NCBI RefSeq assembly: GCF_002836415.1
Contig: NZ_PJBP01000180.1
Span: forward strand, 62,001 to 126,000
From: Psychromonas sp. MB-3u-54
Lineage (GTDB): Bacteria; Pseudomonadota; Gammaproteobacteria; Enterobacterales; Psychromonadaceae
Reading direction: 5' to 3'
Length of the DNA: 64,000 nucleotides
Each line of letters begins with the position of its first letter. The first letter of the stretch is position 1. The position numbers were made by a program, and so were the translations under genes. This document shows positions 54,906 through 62,973 of this stretch, in pieces. Under the pieces are notes generated by a model. That model searched no databases, was not told the origin of the DNA, and saw only the letters and a list, made by a program, of their open reading frames with translations.

Positions 54906-54933
54906 ATTCATTTAATGACAATGAAGCGTAAAA

Positions 54934-55103
54934 ATGACAGATGATGCAATCGATAACAAAAAAAGTGGCGATTGACTTAACCGACAGCATTATCGTCAGT
55001 CTTTTTGCCACCACGCCGTTTATTAATGTTATTAAACGGCGTGGTGGCCGAATATAAAACACGTTTTGGGGCGCTGGATGAAACCGCAACAAAAATGAAA
55101 TAA
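54934..55103 (+). pseudogene. Decayed DUF3467 gene copy with internal deletion
   Basis: It opens like the intact gene at 55713 (MTDDAIDNKK) but about 138 bases are missing between two short AAAAAG-containing repeats. Reading then hits a stop in GATTGA. The 3' part (KRRGGRI region, then GALDE) is recognisable in other frames. The ribosome binding site GAGG of the intact copy is lost here. Confidence 0.85.
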
Positions 55104-55124
55104 AGAAAATAATAGTCTGTCAAT

Positions 55125-55150
55125 GCGCCGGTTTTTTTACAGGCCGGCGC
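55125..55150 (+). other. Inverted repeat after the decayed DUF3467 copy
   Basis: GCGCCGG and CCGGCGC pair perfectly around a loop that holds a run of seven T residues. The equivalent hairpin after the intact copy lies at 56042-56067. The T-run in the loop, not after the stem, is unusual for a terminator. Confidence 0.7.
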
Positions 55151-55684
55151 TGACGTTAGCGCACGCCGGATCGTTACCGAACGCTCAAATCGTGAAGTAA
55201 TTTCGACCGGGATGTTTACTTTATACAGTCGTTAATCACTGAGCCTGGACTCCCGGTATACTGAATAAAATCCCTTATCCTTCTAACATAATAAATTATT
55301 TTTCTAACATAATCATCAACTTAGCACTCCTTTGCCGACGTATCTTTAATGCTATTATTAAATGCTGATGTATTATTGCGTTTATCTGACCGTGAAATGC
55401 AAGACTTTTTGCGCAATATGCCATTAATTGCCGTTAATAATGGGCACGGATATCACAGACGCAGTAATAGTCAGTAGGATACGCCAAATAATAGTGCTAA
55501 TCTCAGTTTTCTGGCCGTGTGCCTGCACTCAATAACCTGCTGTTTATGGCGAGTGTGCCCCCCAAATACGACCGGAATATTATCACTCAAGCGCGCATTT
55601 ATGCTGATTTACAATACTTGCTTAAAATGCAGCCCGTTGACAATTTGGAGTATGGGAAAACAAGCCCCTGCAACAAAACATTAA
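55149..55684 (+). pseudogene. Decayed copy of the giant gene's 3' end
   Basis: Fragments match the intact tail in order: a TCAAATCGTGAAGTAAT stretch, then ATTGCGTTTATCTGACCGTGAAATG (compare SRLSDSEL), then a 63-codon piece with NLLFMASV and RIYADLQYLLK (compare SLLLAASV and VIYGDLQDLRK), ending at ACATTAAATTCA as in the true gene. Several stops and a deletion of about 139 bases in the linker make it non-functional. Confidence 0.85.
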
Positions 55685-55712
55685 ATTCAATCAATAACAG
55701 TGAGGTATGAAA

Positions 55713-56015
55713 ATGACAGATGAAGCAGCCGATAACAAAAAGAAAACAAATGGTCCGACAATTCGCTGGGATGACAGCAAAATGCGCAGTGTTTATGCGA
55801 ATGTCTGCAATGTTTCAAGTACGCGTGAGGAAGTGACTTTACTGTTTGGCACTAATCAGGCATGGCGTTCAGGGCAAAAAGAAGTGGCGATTGAATTAAC
55901 CGACCGCGTTATCGTGAGTCCTTTTGCCGCTAAGCGTTTATCACTGCTGTTAAACGGCGTCGTGGCCGAATATGAAAAGCGTTTTGGTGCGCTGGATGAA
56001 GCCGAAAAAAAATAA
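55713..56015 (+). CDS. DUF3467-family protein
   Basis: This 100-residue protein carries the DUF3467 core: IRWDDSKMRSVYANVCNV, TLLFGTNQAW, the LTDRVIVSPFAAKRL segment and GVVAEYEKRFG. The family is small, cytoplasmic and uncharacterised, and frequently lies beside giant-protein and export genes. I chose the ATG at 55713, which has GAGG seven bases upstream; the ATG at 55707 is too close to it. It lies between the giant gene and the GAF-HlyD gene, so a chaperone-like or assembly role for the substrate is plausible, as inference only. Confidence 0.85.
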   Translation: MTDEAADNKKKTNGPTIRWDDSKMRSVYANVCNVSSTREEVTLLFGTNQAWRSGQKEVAIELTDRVIVSPFAAKRLSLLLNGVVAEYEKRFGALDEAEKK

Positions 56016-56041
56016 AATAAAGAATATAATAGTCTATAAAC

Positions 56042-56067
56042 GTGCCGGTTTTTTTACAGACCGGTGC
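56042..56067 (+). other. Inverted repeat after the intact DUF3467 gene
   Basis: GTGCCGGT and ACCGGTGC pair over eight bases with two G-T wobbles, with a T-rich loop. It matches the hairpin after the decayed copy in position and sequence. Pairing has been kept through change, which hints at selection on RNA structure. Confidence 0.6.
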
Positions 56068-56123
56068 ATTTTCTAGGGTCACAAACCAACATAATGACTA
56101 ATAAATGAAAAAAGAATTTTCAC

Positions 56124-57947
56124 ATGGCTGAAATACAGACTTCTTTACCCGATTCTCTTCAACAGCTTAATCGTCTGCTGGATACCCAGGATGAAAATTG
56201 GCATTTCACCTGGTTAGCGTGGTTGTGCACTCAGCTACCTCAGGTCGATGCCGGCTTAGTGGTCGCGGATGAGTCGCAAAGCGGACAATTTCATGCACTG
56301 GCGGTCTGGCCCGAGGACAGCACTCAGGATAAATTATTGCAGGACGCGGCAGAAGAAACCCTGAGAAAAAAGCAGCCTCTTATTACGCCATTAAATGATG
56401 GCAAGCACCATCTGGGCAGTTACCCGGTCTTTGTCAAAGGTGACTTACGGGCGGTGGTCACGCTGATGTTTTCAGCCGTCGATGAAACTCAATTACACAA
56501 AGCGCTGGCGGTGATTGAATACTGTACAGGATGGCTGGAATTACGTCTCGCCCGAAATTTATTAAGTACTCTGGCCCGTGATAATCAACGGCAACATATT
56601 GTTATCGACAGCATTGCTCATGTGCTCGGAGAGCGTGATTTTGACCATGCGGCCCTGCGTTTCGTTAATCTGATGGGTCAATATTTACACGCAGAAAGAG
56701 TGGTGCTGGGGTTTGTGAAAAAGGCTGAATTAGAGATTCACTCTGAGTCCGACAGCAGCGGCCACAGTAAAAAGCATGAACTGGTCAAGCTCACTACTCA
56801 GGCGATGCAGGAAGCGACTGACCAGCAAGAATCTATTTTATGGCCGCCACTCGATGATCATAATCGTGTCACCCACGCGCACAGTAAGCTCTCCGGCGGC
56901 GAAGGGCAGCGCGCACTGATGAGTGTTCCCCTGATTGACAAGGAATCATGTTATGGCGGAGTGCTGTTTGATCGTCCAGCGGATCAGCCTTTTACTAAAG
57001 AAGATCAACTGACGGCTGAAGCTCTGAGCAATTTTGTCGGCGTGGTGCTGGAGGAGAAACGTCAGTCTTGTTTGCCCTTATATGCCTATATTTCCCGTAG
57101 TTTTAAAAATCAATTGAGTCTGTTGATTGGTCCAGGGCACCTCACTCGCAAGATCACTTTGTTTATACTGGTTGCACTGTCCGTGTTTTTCAGCCTGATG
57201 CCCGGAACCTATAATATCAGTGCCGATGCGGTTATCGAAGGGGCTGAACTGCGTTCTATTGTGGTGCCCTATGATGGTTACCTGCAGAGCGCGACGCTCA
57301 GGGCGGGGGACACAGTGAAAAAGGGTGAGCTGTTGGCCGAATTGGATACGCGCCAGTCACGTTTACAGCGCATGAGCTGGATCAGCCAGCAGGCGACATC
57401 CAAACGTCAGTATGAGGATGCGTTGGCTAAACAAGAACCCTCAAAAGTGCAGATCAGTAACGCGCAGAGAAAACGCGCTCAGGCCGAAATCGAACTGCTT
57501 GATTACCAGATTTCGCAGGCTATTATGCTGGCTCCCTTTGATGCCCTGATTGTGTCCGGAGACCTTAATCAGCGTATCGGCTCGCAGCTTCGCCAGGGTG
57601 ATGTCTTATTTGAATTATCACCCCGCGGTCGTTTCCGGCTGGCGATGTATGTTGATGAATTTCACATTAATGATATCAGGGGATCCCAAACGGGGCGGTT
57701 GGTACTGGCGGCGTTACCCGATAGAAAGTTTTCCTTTACGGTCACCCGTATTAACCCGATGGCCGAAGCACGTGATGGTGCGACGGTTTACCGTGTTGAA
57801 GCGACATTTGAAAATAAGGCTGACATGTTACGCGTCGGTCTTGAAGGTGTGGCGCAGGTGTATGTGGATGAGCGTTTGTTGATCAGTATCTGGACGCGCA
57901 GCATGATTGATTGGATGAAACTTCAATGGTGGCGTTTTTGGGGATAG
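56124..57947 (+). CDS. GAF-HlyD fusion: inner-membrane periplasmic adaptor
   Basis: This 607-residue protein has two GAF-like cytoplasmic segments (about residues 10-140 and 160-315), a membrane helix (about 344-362) and then an HlyD-type adaptor. In the adaptor, VVPYDGYLQSATLRAGDTVKKGELLAELD is the lipoyl domain, followed by a short coiled coil, a second lipoyl half with LAPFDALIVSGDL, and a beta-barrel (GRFRLAMYVDEFHI). HlyD proteins bridge an inner-membrane exporter and TolC. The GAF part suggests that export responds to a small ligand or binds a partner in the cytoplasm. The ATG lies 108 bases after DUF3467. No ABC transporter gene is nearby. The function in the system is inferred. Confidence 0.88.
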   Translation: MAEIQTSLPDSLQQLNRLLDTQDENWHFTWLAWLCTQLPQVDAGLVVADESQSGQFHALAVWPEDSTQDKLLQDAAEETLRKKQPLITPLNDGKHHLGSYPVFVKGDLRAVVTLMFSAVDETQLHKALAVIEYCTGWLELRLARNLLSTLARDNQRQHIVIDSIAHVLGERDFDHAALRFVNLMGQYLHAERVVLGFVKKAELEIHSESDSSGHSKKHELVKLTTQAMQEATDQQESILWPPLDDHNRVTHAHSKLSGGEGQRALMSVPLIDKESCYGGVLFDRPADQPFTKEDQLTAEALSNFVGVVLEEKRQSCLPLYAYISRSFKNQLSLLIGPGHLTRKITLFILVALSVFFSLMPGTYNISADAVIEGAELRSIVVPYDGYLQSATLRAGDTVKKGELLAELDTRQSRLQRMSWISQQATSKRQYEDALAKQEPSKVQISNAQRKRAQAEIELLDYQISQAIMLAPFDALIVSGDLNQRIGSQLRQGDVLFELSPRGRFRLAMYVDEFHINDIRGSQTGRLVLAALPDRKFSFTVTRINPMAEARDGATVYRVEATFENKADMLRVGLEGVAQVYVDERLLISIWTRSMIDWMKLQWWRFWG

Positions 57948-58092
57948 TAATATGCTTCAACTGACATCAATAAAAATATTATATTGTGGTATTTTTGGGG
58001 ATAGTAATATGTTTCAGCTGACAGAAATGAAAATATATTGTGGCGTTTTTGGGGACAGTAATATGTTTCAGCTGACAGCAATAAAAACATTA
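57930..58092 (+). repeat. Tandem repeat of 57/54 bp at the GAF-HlyD / M50 junction (three copies)
   Basis: Copies start at 57930, 57987 and 58041. Each contains the last codons of the upstream gene (TGGCGTTTTTGGGGATAG type) followed by a potential start (AGTAATATG) and ACTGACA...AAAA. Copies two and three keep the frame through the junction, giving a repeated peptide. It arose by duplication of a gene boundary. Confidence 0.93.
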
Positions 58093-58095
58093 TGA
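57952..58095 (+). CDS. 47-residue micro-ORF built from the junction repeat
   Basis: Starting at ATG 57952, five bases after the GAF-HlyD stop, an open frame crosses all three repeat units. It encodes MLQLTSIK followed by CGIFGDSNMFQLTEMK- and CGVFGDSNMFQLTAIK-type units. It ends in TGA at 58093-58095, overlapping the ATG of the M50 gene (ATGA). No Shine-Dalgarno sequence is visible before the M50 ATG, so translation of this frame could feed ribosomes to it. Whether the peptide itself matters is unknown. Confidence 0.5.
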   Translation: MLQLTSIKILYCGIFGDSNMFQLTEMKIYCGVFGDSNMFQLTAIKTL

Positions 58096-60233
58096 GTGCG
58101 ACTCTTTTTTCCCATGACTGGTACCAAATTGCCGATTTAAAACCGCGGCTGAGAGACCACATTACCGTTAATGCGCACCGTTATCGAGGCAAGCGCTGGT
58201 ATGTACTTGAAGATCATGTCACCGGGCAGGTAAGGCGGCTTTCTGCGCAGTCTTATTTAATTGTGGGGTTGATGAATGGCGGGCGCACTATCGACCGCTT
58301 ATGGGAACTGTCCTCGCAACGACTGGGCGAGGAAATGCCCACCCATGAAGAAATGCTGCAGCTACTGGCCAGTCTTTATCAGGCAAATCTGGTGCGCATG
58401 GATACCAGTGGTGACATCGGTGAGCTTTTCGAGCGCGGCCAGGAAGCGGAAAGAAAAAAATGGATGGCAAAGCTGAAATCACCGCTCTCCATTAAAATCC
58501 CCCTTGTTGATCCAGAACGTTTCCTGCTCGCCACGCAAAAATATGTTAAACCGTTGTTTTCAATTTTCGTGCTGCTGTTATGGTGTGTGCTTATTATCAG
58601 CATGCTGACCCTGGTCGGGCAGCATTGGGATGAACTGACGGAAAACGTTTCTGATCGAATATTGGCGGCTGATAATATTGTCCTGTTGTGGCTAATATAC
58701 CCGGTCATAAAACTGCTCCACGAGCTCGGCCATGGTTATTGTATCAAACGCGGGGGCGGGGAAGTCCACGAACTCGGTGTGATGCTGCTGGTGTTTATCC
58801 CGATGCCCTATGTTGATGCGTCGTCATCCAGTGCGTTTGCGGATAAAAAACAGCGTATGTTGGTCGGCTCTGCCGGTATTCTTGTCGAGCTGTTTATTGC
58901 GGCTTTGGCGATGCTGGTGTGGGCGAATGCCGAACCCGGTATGGTTAAATCCATTGCTTATAATATTATTTTTATTGCCGGGGTTTCAACGGTACTGGTA
59001 AACGGCAATCCACTGCTCAGATTTGACGGTTATTACATACTGGCCGATTATCTGGAGATCCCCAATCTTGGTCAGCGAGCCAATCAATATTGGGGCTGGC
59101 TGTGTAAACGTTTTATCTTTGGTGTTCAAGGGGGGGCTTCACCCGCTTATGACAAACGTGAAGCACTGTGGTTGTTTTCCTACGGCTTAGCGGCGCTGGT
59201 TTATCGTTTATTTTTGATGGCATCGATCATTTTATTCGTCGCCCAGCAATATTTTGTGATTGGCGTTATTTTGGCGCTCTGGTCGTTTATCGGTACCTTG
59301 ATCTGGCCGAACTTAAAAATGCTCTATAAAACCTGGCAAGATTCAGATATTCGCGCAGGAAGCCGCAGCCCGACGGTGATGATTCCGCTTTGTGCGGGCA
59401 TTATTATCCTGCTGCTCGGCATTATGCCTTTGCCGCTGACCACCAGTATCGAGGGGGTGGTGCAAATGAATGAACAACGCCGCGTCCTTGCCGAAGAAAG
59501 CTGCTTCATTCGAGAACTGCATAAACAGGCAGGGGAGACGGTGCATCGGGGCGACTTACTGCTGAGCTGCGAAAATCATCAACTGCATACCGCACAACAA
59601 GTGTTAGAGCAGCAATATGCCGAGGCTGATGCTAAGCGCCAGGGGGTCTGGAATGACCCTGTGCAGTTAAAAATATACGATGATGAATTATTACGCCTGC
59701 AATCGGAGTTAACCGAAAGCCAAAAGCGCCTGGAATCTTTGCGTCTCTATGCTCAGGCAGATGGTATTTGGTCAGTCAGGAGTGCAGCTGATCTGCCCGG
59801 CGTCTTTGTTAAACGCGGGGAGCTTATTGGCTATGTGATAACCAATAATAATATCACCGTGCGCGGCATGATTCCGGAAGCAGAGATTGAACTTGTCCGT
59901 GGACATGTTGTTGCTGTGCATGCCCTTAAATCGTCTGATTTATCCGCAGAATTAACCCCTGCCAGCTGGTCTGTTTTCCCTGCAGCGACCCGCAATCCGG
60001 TCAGTGAAATACTGACGGAAGCCGCCGGCGGTGCAGTCGTTATGGACCCTTCATCTAGCGATTCACCGCAGGCATTGCAGCAGTATTTTATTGTCGCCCT
60101 TAAGTTTGACCGATTACCGGTTACCTATGTTGAAGAGCGACTTCATTTACAATTTGAGCACCCGCCGGAAGCCATTATTTATCGGACTTATCGTCTGGTT
60201 CGGCGTACCTTCCTGGAGTACTTTGATGTCTGA
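58092..60233 (+). CDS. M50 (site-2 protease)-HlyD fusion membrane protein
   Basis: This 713-residue protein starts with a PqqD-like winged-helix segment (about residues 20-110; YVLEDHVTGQVRRLS). A polytopic domain of about six or seven helices follows. It carries the site-2 protease zinc motif HELGH (H210, E211, H214) and the second motif NPLLRFDGYY (N306, D312). A final membrane helix leads to a periplasmic HlyD-like lipoyl and coiled-coil part (REL..AGETVHRGDLLLSCENH). Related proteins combine a PqqD-like domain, M50 and HlyD and accompany peptide or giant-protein export. It could be the inner-membrane core of the exporter, a processing protease, or both. It overlaps the next gene by 8 bp. 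Confidence 0.88.
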   Translation: MSATLFSHDWYQIADLKPRLRDHITVNAHRYRGKRWYVLEDHVTGQVRRLSAQSYLIVGLMNGGRTIDRLWELSSQRLGEEMPTHEEMLQLLASLYQANLVRMDTSGDIGELFERGQEAERKKWMAKLKSPLSIKIPLVDPERFLLATQKYVKPLFSIFVLLLWCVLIISMLTLVGQHWDELTENVSDRILAADNIVLLWLIYPVIKLLHELGHGYCIKRGGGEVHELGVMLLVFIPMPYVDASSSSAFADKKQRMLVGSAGILVELFIAALAMLVWANAEPGMVKSIAYNIIFIAGVSTVLVNGNPLLRFDGYYILADYLEIPNLGQRANQYWGWLCKRFIFGVQGGASPAYDKREALWLFSYGLAALVYRLFLMASIILFVAQQYFVIGVILALWSFIGTLIWPNLKMLYKTWQDSDIRAGSRSPTVMIPLCAGIIILLLGIMPLPLTTSIEGVVQMNEQRRVLAEESCFIRELHKQAGETVHRGDLLLSCENHQLHTAQQVLEQQYAEADAKRQGVWNDPVQLKIYDDELLRLQSELTESQKRLESLRLYAQADGIWSVRSAADLPGVFVKRGELIGYVITNNNITVRGMIPEAEIELVRGHVVAVHALKSSDLSAELTPASWSVFPAATRNPVSEILTEAAGGAVVMDPSSSDSPQALQQYFIVALKFDRLPVTYVEERLHLQFEHPPEAIIYRTYRLVRRTFLEYFDV

Positions 60234-62220
60234 TTTTGCTTGTAAGCAGCCGCTGCTTGCCGGATTGCGTAATGAAGTCACCTGGCAGGAAAGCAACCGT
60301 CTTGATACTTTTTTAAGAAGATCAAAAGAGATGCTTAATAAGGGGGGCAACCAGCTGCTGCGGCGAAACAAGCGCATTGTCAAGGCTATCATAATGCGCT
60401 CAGCACAACTTGAAAAGGAGGATAGTGAGCAACTGCAACGGGCGCTGGAAAATAGCCGCGCTCTGTTACGTATTAACGGCATCACCACGGCCACTATTAT
60501 TGAAGCCTTTGCGGTTATTCGCGAAGTAAGCGGGCGGGTGCTCGGAATGCGTCACCATCACACGCAAATTCTAACCTCACTGGCCTTACTGCGCGGCGGC
60601 ATCGCTGAGATGTCAACGGGCGAAGGTAAAACGCTGGCGGCCACGTTAGCGGCCGCCACCGCCGGGCTTGCGGGCATTCCTGTTCACGTGGTCACCATTA
60701 ATGATTATCTGGCCGAGCGTGATGCGACTGAGATGCAGCCCTTATATCAGGCTTTGGGCTTATCTTTAGGTATTATTACCCATGAAAAAGAATTACCGGA
60801 ACGCAGGGCAGCCTATGATTCTGATCTCTGTTACTGCAGCAATAAAGAGCTGACCTTTGATTTTTTAAAAGACAGGTTGGTGCTCGCCCATAGAAAAACC
60901 ACGCGGGTGCAGCAGGCCTCTTTGCTGACGGGGGACACGGCCTGGTCGAATAATTTATTATTACGTGGTTTGCACTTTGCCATTGTAGATGAGGCCGACA
61001 GTGTTTTTATTGATGAGGCCAGAACGCCACTGATTATTTCCGGAGAGGAAAAATTTGGTCAACGGGAAGAAATTCTGCTCAAAACCGCCATGGAGATTGC
61101 CGCTAAGTTCGACAAAGGCATTCATTTTAAGCAGGATGAAAGCGCGGCAATACACTTGTCCTCCGCCGGACAAAAATTATTAATTGATGCCTGCGAACTC
61201 CTTCAGGGCCTGTGGAAAAGCAGCTTTTATCGTGAGCCCCTGGTTAAGCAGGCTTTATCAGCCTTGCATGTTTATCATCTCGACAGGGATTATATTATTG
61301 ATGATGAAGGGGCGCTGCAAATTGTCGACCTTTATACCGGCAGAGTTATGCCGGGGCGCAGTTGGGGGCAGGGCCTGCAGCAGATGATTGAAATGAAAGA
61401 AGGCTGTGAACTCACCAAACCGCGGGAAACCAATGCCGAGATTAGCTATCAGAATTTTTTCAGAAAATATCACCATTTATGCGGCATGACCGGCACGGTG
61501 AGCGAAGTGGCCAGCGAATTGCTGGATGTCTACCGGCTACGCAGTGAAACCATTCCGTTGCTTAAACAAAGCCAACGTAAAAAACAATTTTGTGAAGTTT
61601 ATCAAACAGAAGAAGAAAAATGGCAACGGGTTGCCGATATTACCCGCGATCTGGTTAAACAGGGGCAGGCCGTTTTAATTGGTACCAATTCAGTCGCCTC
61701 GTCGGAGGCCATCAGCCAAGTGTTTACTGACCACGCTATAAAACATAAAGTACTGAACGCACGGCAGGACAAAGAAGAAGCGGATATCGTCTCCTTGGCC
61801 GGTTACCCCGGTGCGGTGACGGTCTCGACCAGCATGGCCGGACGGGGAACGGACATTAAACTCAGCGCCGAAACTCGAACGGCTGGCGGCCTGCATGTGG
61901 TGATCACCGAATTGCAGGATGCGACCCGTATTGACAGACAGTTAGCGGGCAGAAGTGCGCGTATGGGCGATCCGGGTTTTTTCAGTGAAGTTTTATCCCT
62001 TGAAGACCAGCTTATAAAAAAAATGTCGGGCGCCATCCTCAAGAAATTTATACATTCTGCCAGCAAAACCGGGATCATGTTACCGCATCGCGTCGGCTAT
62101 CTTATCCATAAAAATTGTCAGAAAAAGCTTTCAAAAAGTCATTACCGACAACGCATGCAACTCATCAAAGTGGATACCCAACGTCAGCGGACGTTGGCCT
62201 TTACCGGAGATAAAAAATGA
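60226..62220 (+). CDS. Shortened SecA-like ATPase (664 residues)
   Basis: The ATG at 60226 overlaps the M50 stop by 8 bases (ATGTCTGA). An upstream in-frame ATG at 60031 would lie deep inside the M50 gene and give a non-SecA leader. SecA motifs are intact: MSTGEGKT (Walker A, K135), VDEADSVFIDEARTPLIISG (Walker B), CGMTGT, STSMAGRGTDIKL and RIDRQLAGRSARMGDPG (motif VI, where SecA normally has GRAGRQGDPG). The PPXD-like part between the ATPase halves is present but short. The protein ends soon after the second ATPase domain, so the scaffold, wing and zinc-binding C-terminus of housekeeping SecA (about 900 residues) are mostly absent. It is probably a dedicated motor for the giant protein. Confidence 0.9.
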   Translation: MSDFACKQPLLAGLRNEVTWQESNRLDTFLRRSKEMLNKGGNQLLRRNKRIVKAIIMRSAQLEKEDSEQLQRALENSRALLRINGITTATIIEAFAVIREVSGRVLGMRHHHTQILTSLALLRGGIAEMSTGEGKTLAATLAAATAGLAGIPVHVVTINDYLAERDATEMQPLYQALGLSLGIITHEKELPERRAAYDSDLCYCSNKELTFDFLKDRLVLAHRKTTRVQQASLLTGDTAWSNNLLLRGLHFAIVDEADSVFIDEARTPLIISGEEKFGQREEILLKTAMEIAAKFDKGIHFKQDESAAIHLSSAGQKLLIDACELLQGLWKSSFYREPLVKQALSALHVYHLDRDYIIDDEGALQIVDLYTGRVMPGRSWGQGLQQMIEMKEGCELTKPRETNAEISYQNFFRKYHHLCGMTGTVSEVASELLDVYRLRSETIPLLKQSQRKKQFCEVYQTEEEKWQRVADITRDLVKQGQAVLIGTNSVASSEAISQVFTDHAIKHKVLNARQDKEEADIVSLAGYPGAVTVSTSMAGRGTDIKLSAETRTAGGLHVVITELQDATRIDRQLAGRSARMGDPGFFSEVLSLEDQLIKKMSGAILKKFIHSASKTGIMLPHRVGYLIHKNCQKKLSKSHYRQRMQLIKVDTQRQRTLAFTGDKK

Positions 62221-62966
62221 TAAAAAAATCAGCTGTTATATTTATTGTTGGCACCGCTTTTATGTTCTCTCCGGTAGGTCAGCTTTATGCCGAGGAGCAG
62301 GCCTTGTTAACATTAGGCTGCATGTTGGCGCCGAGCGAAAAGGTGCTGGTAAGCTCGCCGGTTACCGGGGTACTTGATAAGGTCATGGTTAAACGGGGGG
62401 ATAGGGTTAAAAAAGGCAATACCTTATTCGAGCTAAAGGCCGGTGTTGAAAGAGAAGGTGTGCAGTTAGCCCGTGTCAGGGCTGGATTTGCTGAACGAAA
62501 AGCACAGCGTAACCAGGATCTTTATGATGAAAATATTTTAACCGCCTTTGAGCGTGATGAAATTGAAACAGATTTACTGATCGCAAAGTCAGAATTACGC
62601 TTAAAACAACAGGAGCTTGCCCTGCGTCAGGTGTTAAGTCCCATCAATGGCGTGGTGGTTAACCGTTTTAATAGTGAAGGTGAATACGTCAATATTGATC
62701 CTATTCTTTCTCTGGCAACCTTAGACCCGCTGCATGTTGACTTGTTATTACCTGCCCGTTATTTTGGCGAAATTGCCGTCAATCAGGCATTATTGATCAA
62801 ACCAGAGTTAGACAAGATTGATGCCCGGCGCGCTAAGGTTATTATAGTGGATCCGCTGATTGACTCTGCCAGCAGCACCTTCCGTGTGCAGCTGCTGATG
62901 ACGAATCCGGGTAATGAAATACCGGCGGGTATCCGTTGTTCAGCACAAATAATGAATCAACCTTAG
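62217..62966 (+). CDS. Periplasmic adaptor (HlyD/RND-MFP type)
   Basis: This 249-residue protein has a signal peptide (cleavage likely after LYA at residue 25). A lipoyl half (VLVSSPVTGVLDKVMVKRGDRVKKGNTLFEL), a coiled-coil hairpin, a second lipoyl half (QVLSPINGVVVNRFN) and a beta-barrel end follow. It lacks the long membrane-proximal domain of full RND adaptors. It overlaps the SecA-like gene by 4 bases (ATGA), which indicates translational coupling. It is the third HlyD-like protein of the locus and, unlike the other two, has no membrane helix, so it is probably free or lipid-associated in the periplasm. Confidence 0.88.
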   Translation: MIKKSAVIFIVGTAFMFSPVGQLYAEEQALLTLGCMLAPSEKVLVSSPVTGVLDKVMVKRGDRVKKGNTLFELKAGVEREGVQLARVRAGFAERKAQRNQDLYDENILTAFERDEIETDLLIAKSELRLKQQELALRQVLSPINGVVVNRFNSEGEYVNIDPILSLATLDPLHVDLLLPARYFGEIAVNQALLIKPELDKIDARRAKVIIVDPLIDSASSTFRVQLLMTNPGNEIPAGIRCSAQIMNQP

Positions 62967-62973
62967 GATAATT

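Noticed and set aside
55519..55710. 63-codon open frame as an independent small gene
   Set aside because: Its sequence aligns with the C-terminal tail of the giant protein (NLLFMASV and YADLQYLLK), so it is part of a decayed copy.
60031..60225. Upstream start for the SecA-like gene
   Set aside because: It would overlap the M50 gene by about 200 bases and add residues unrelated to SecA; the ATG at 60226 fits translational coupling.
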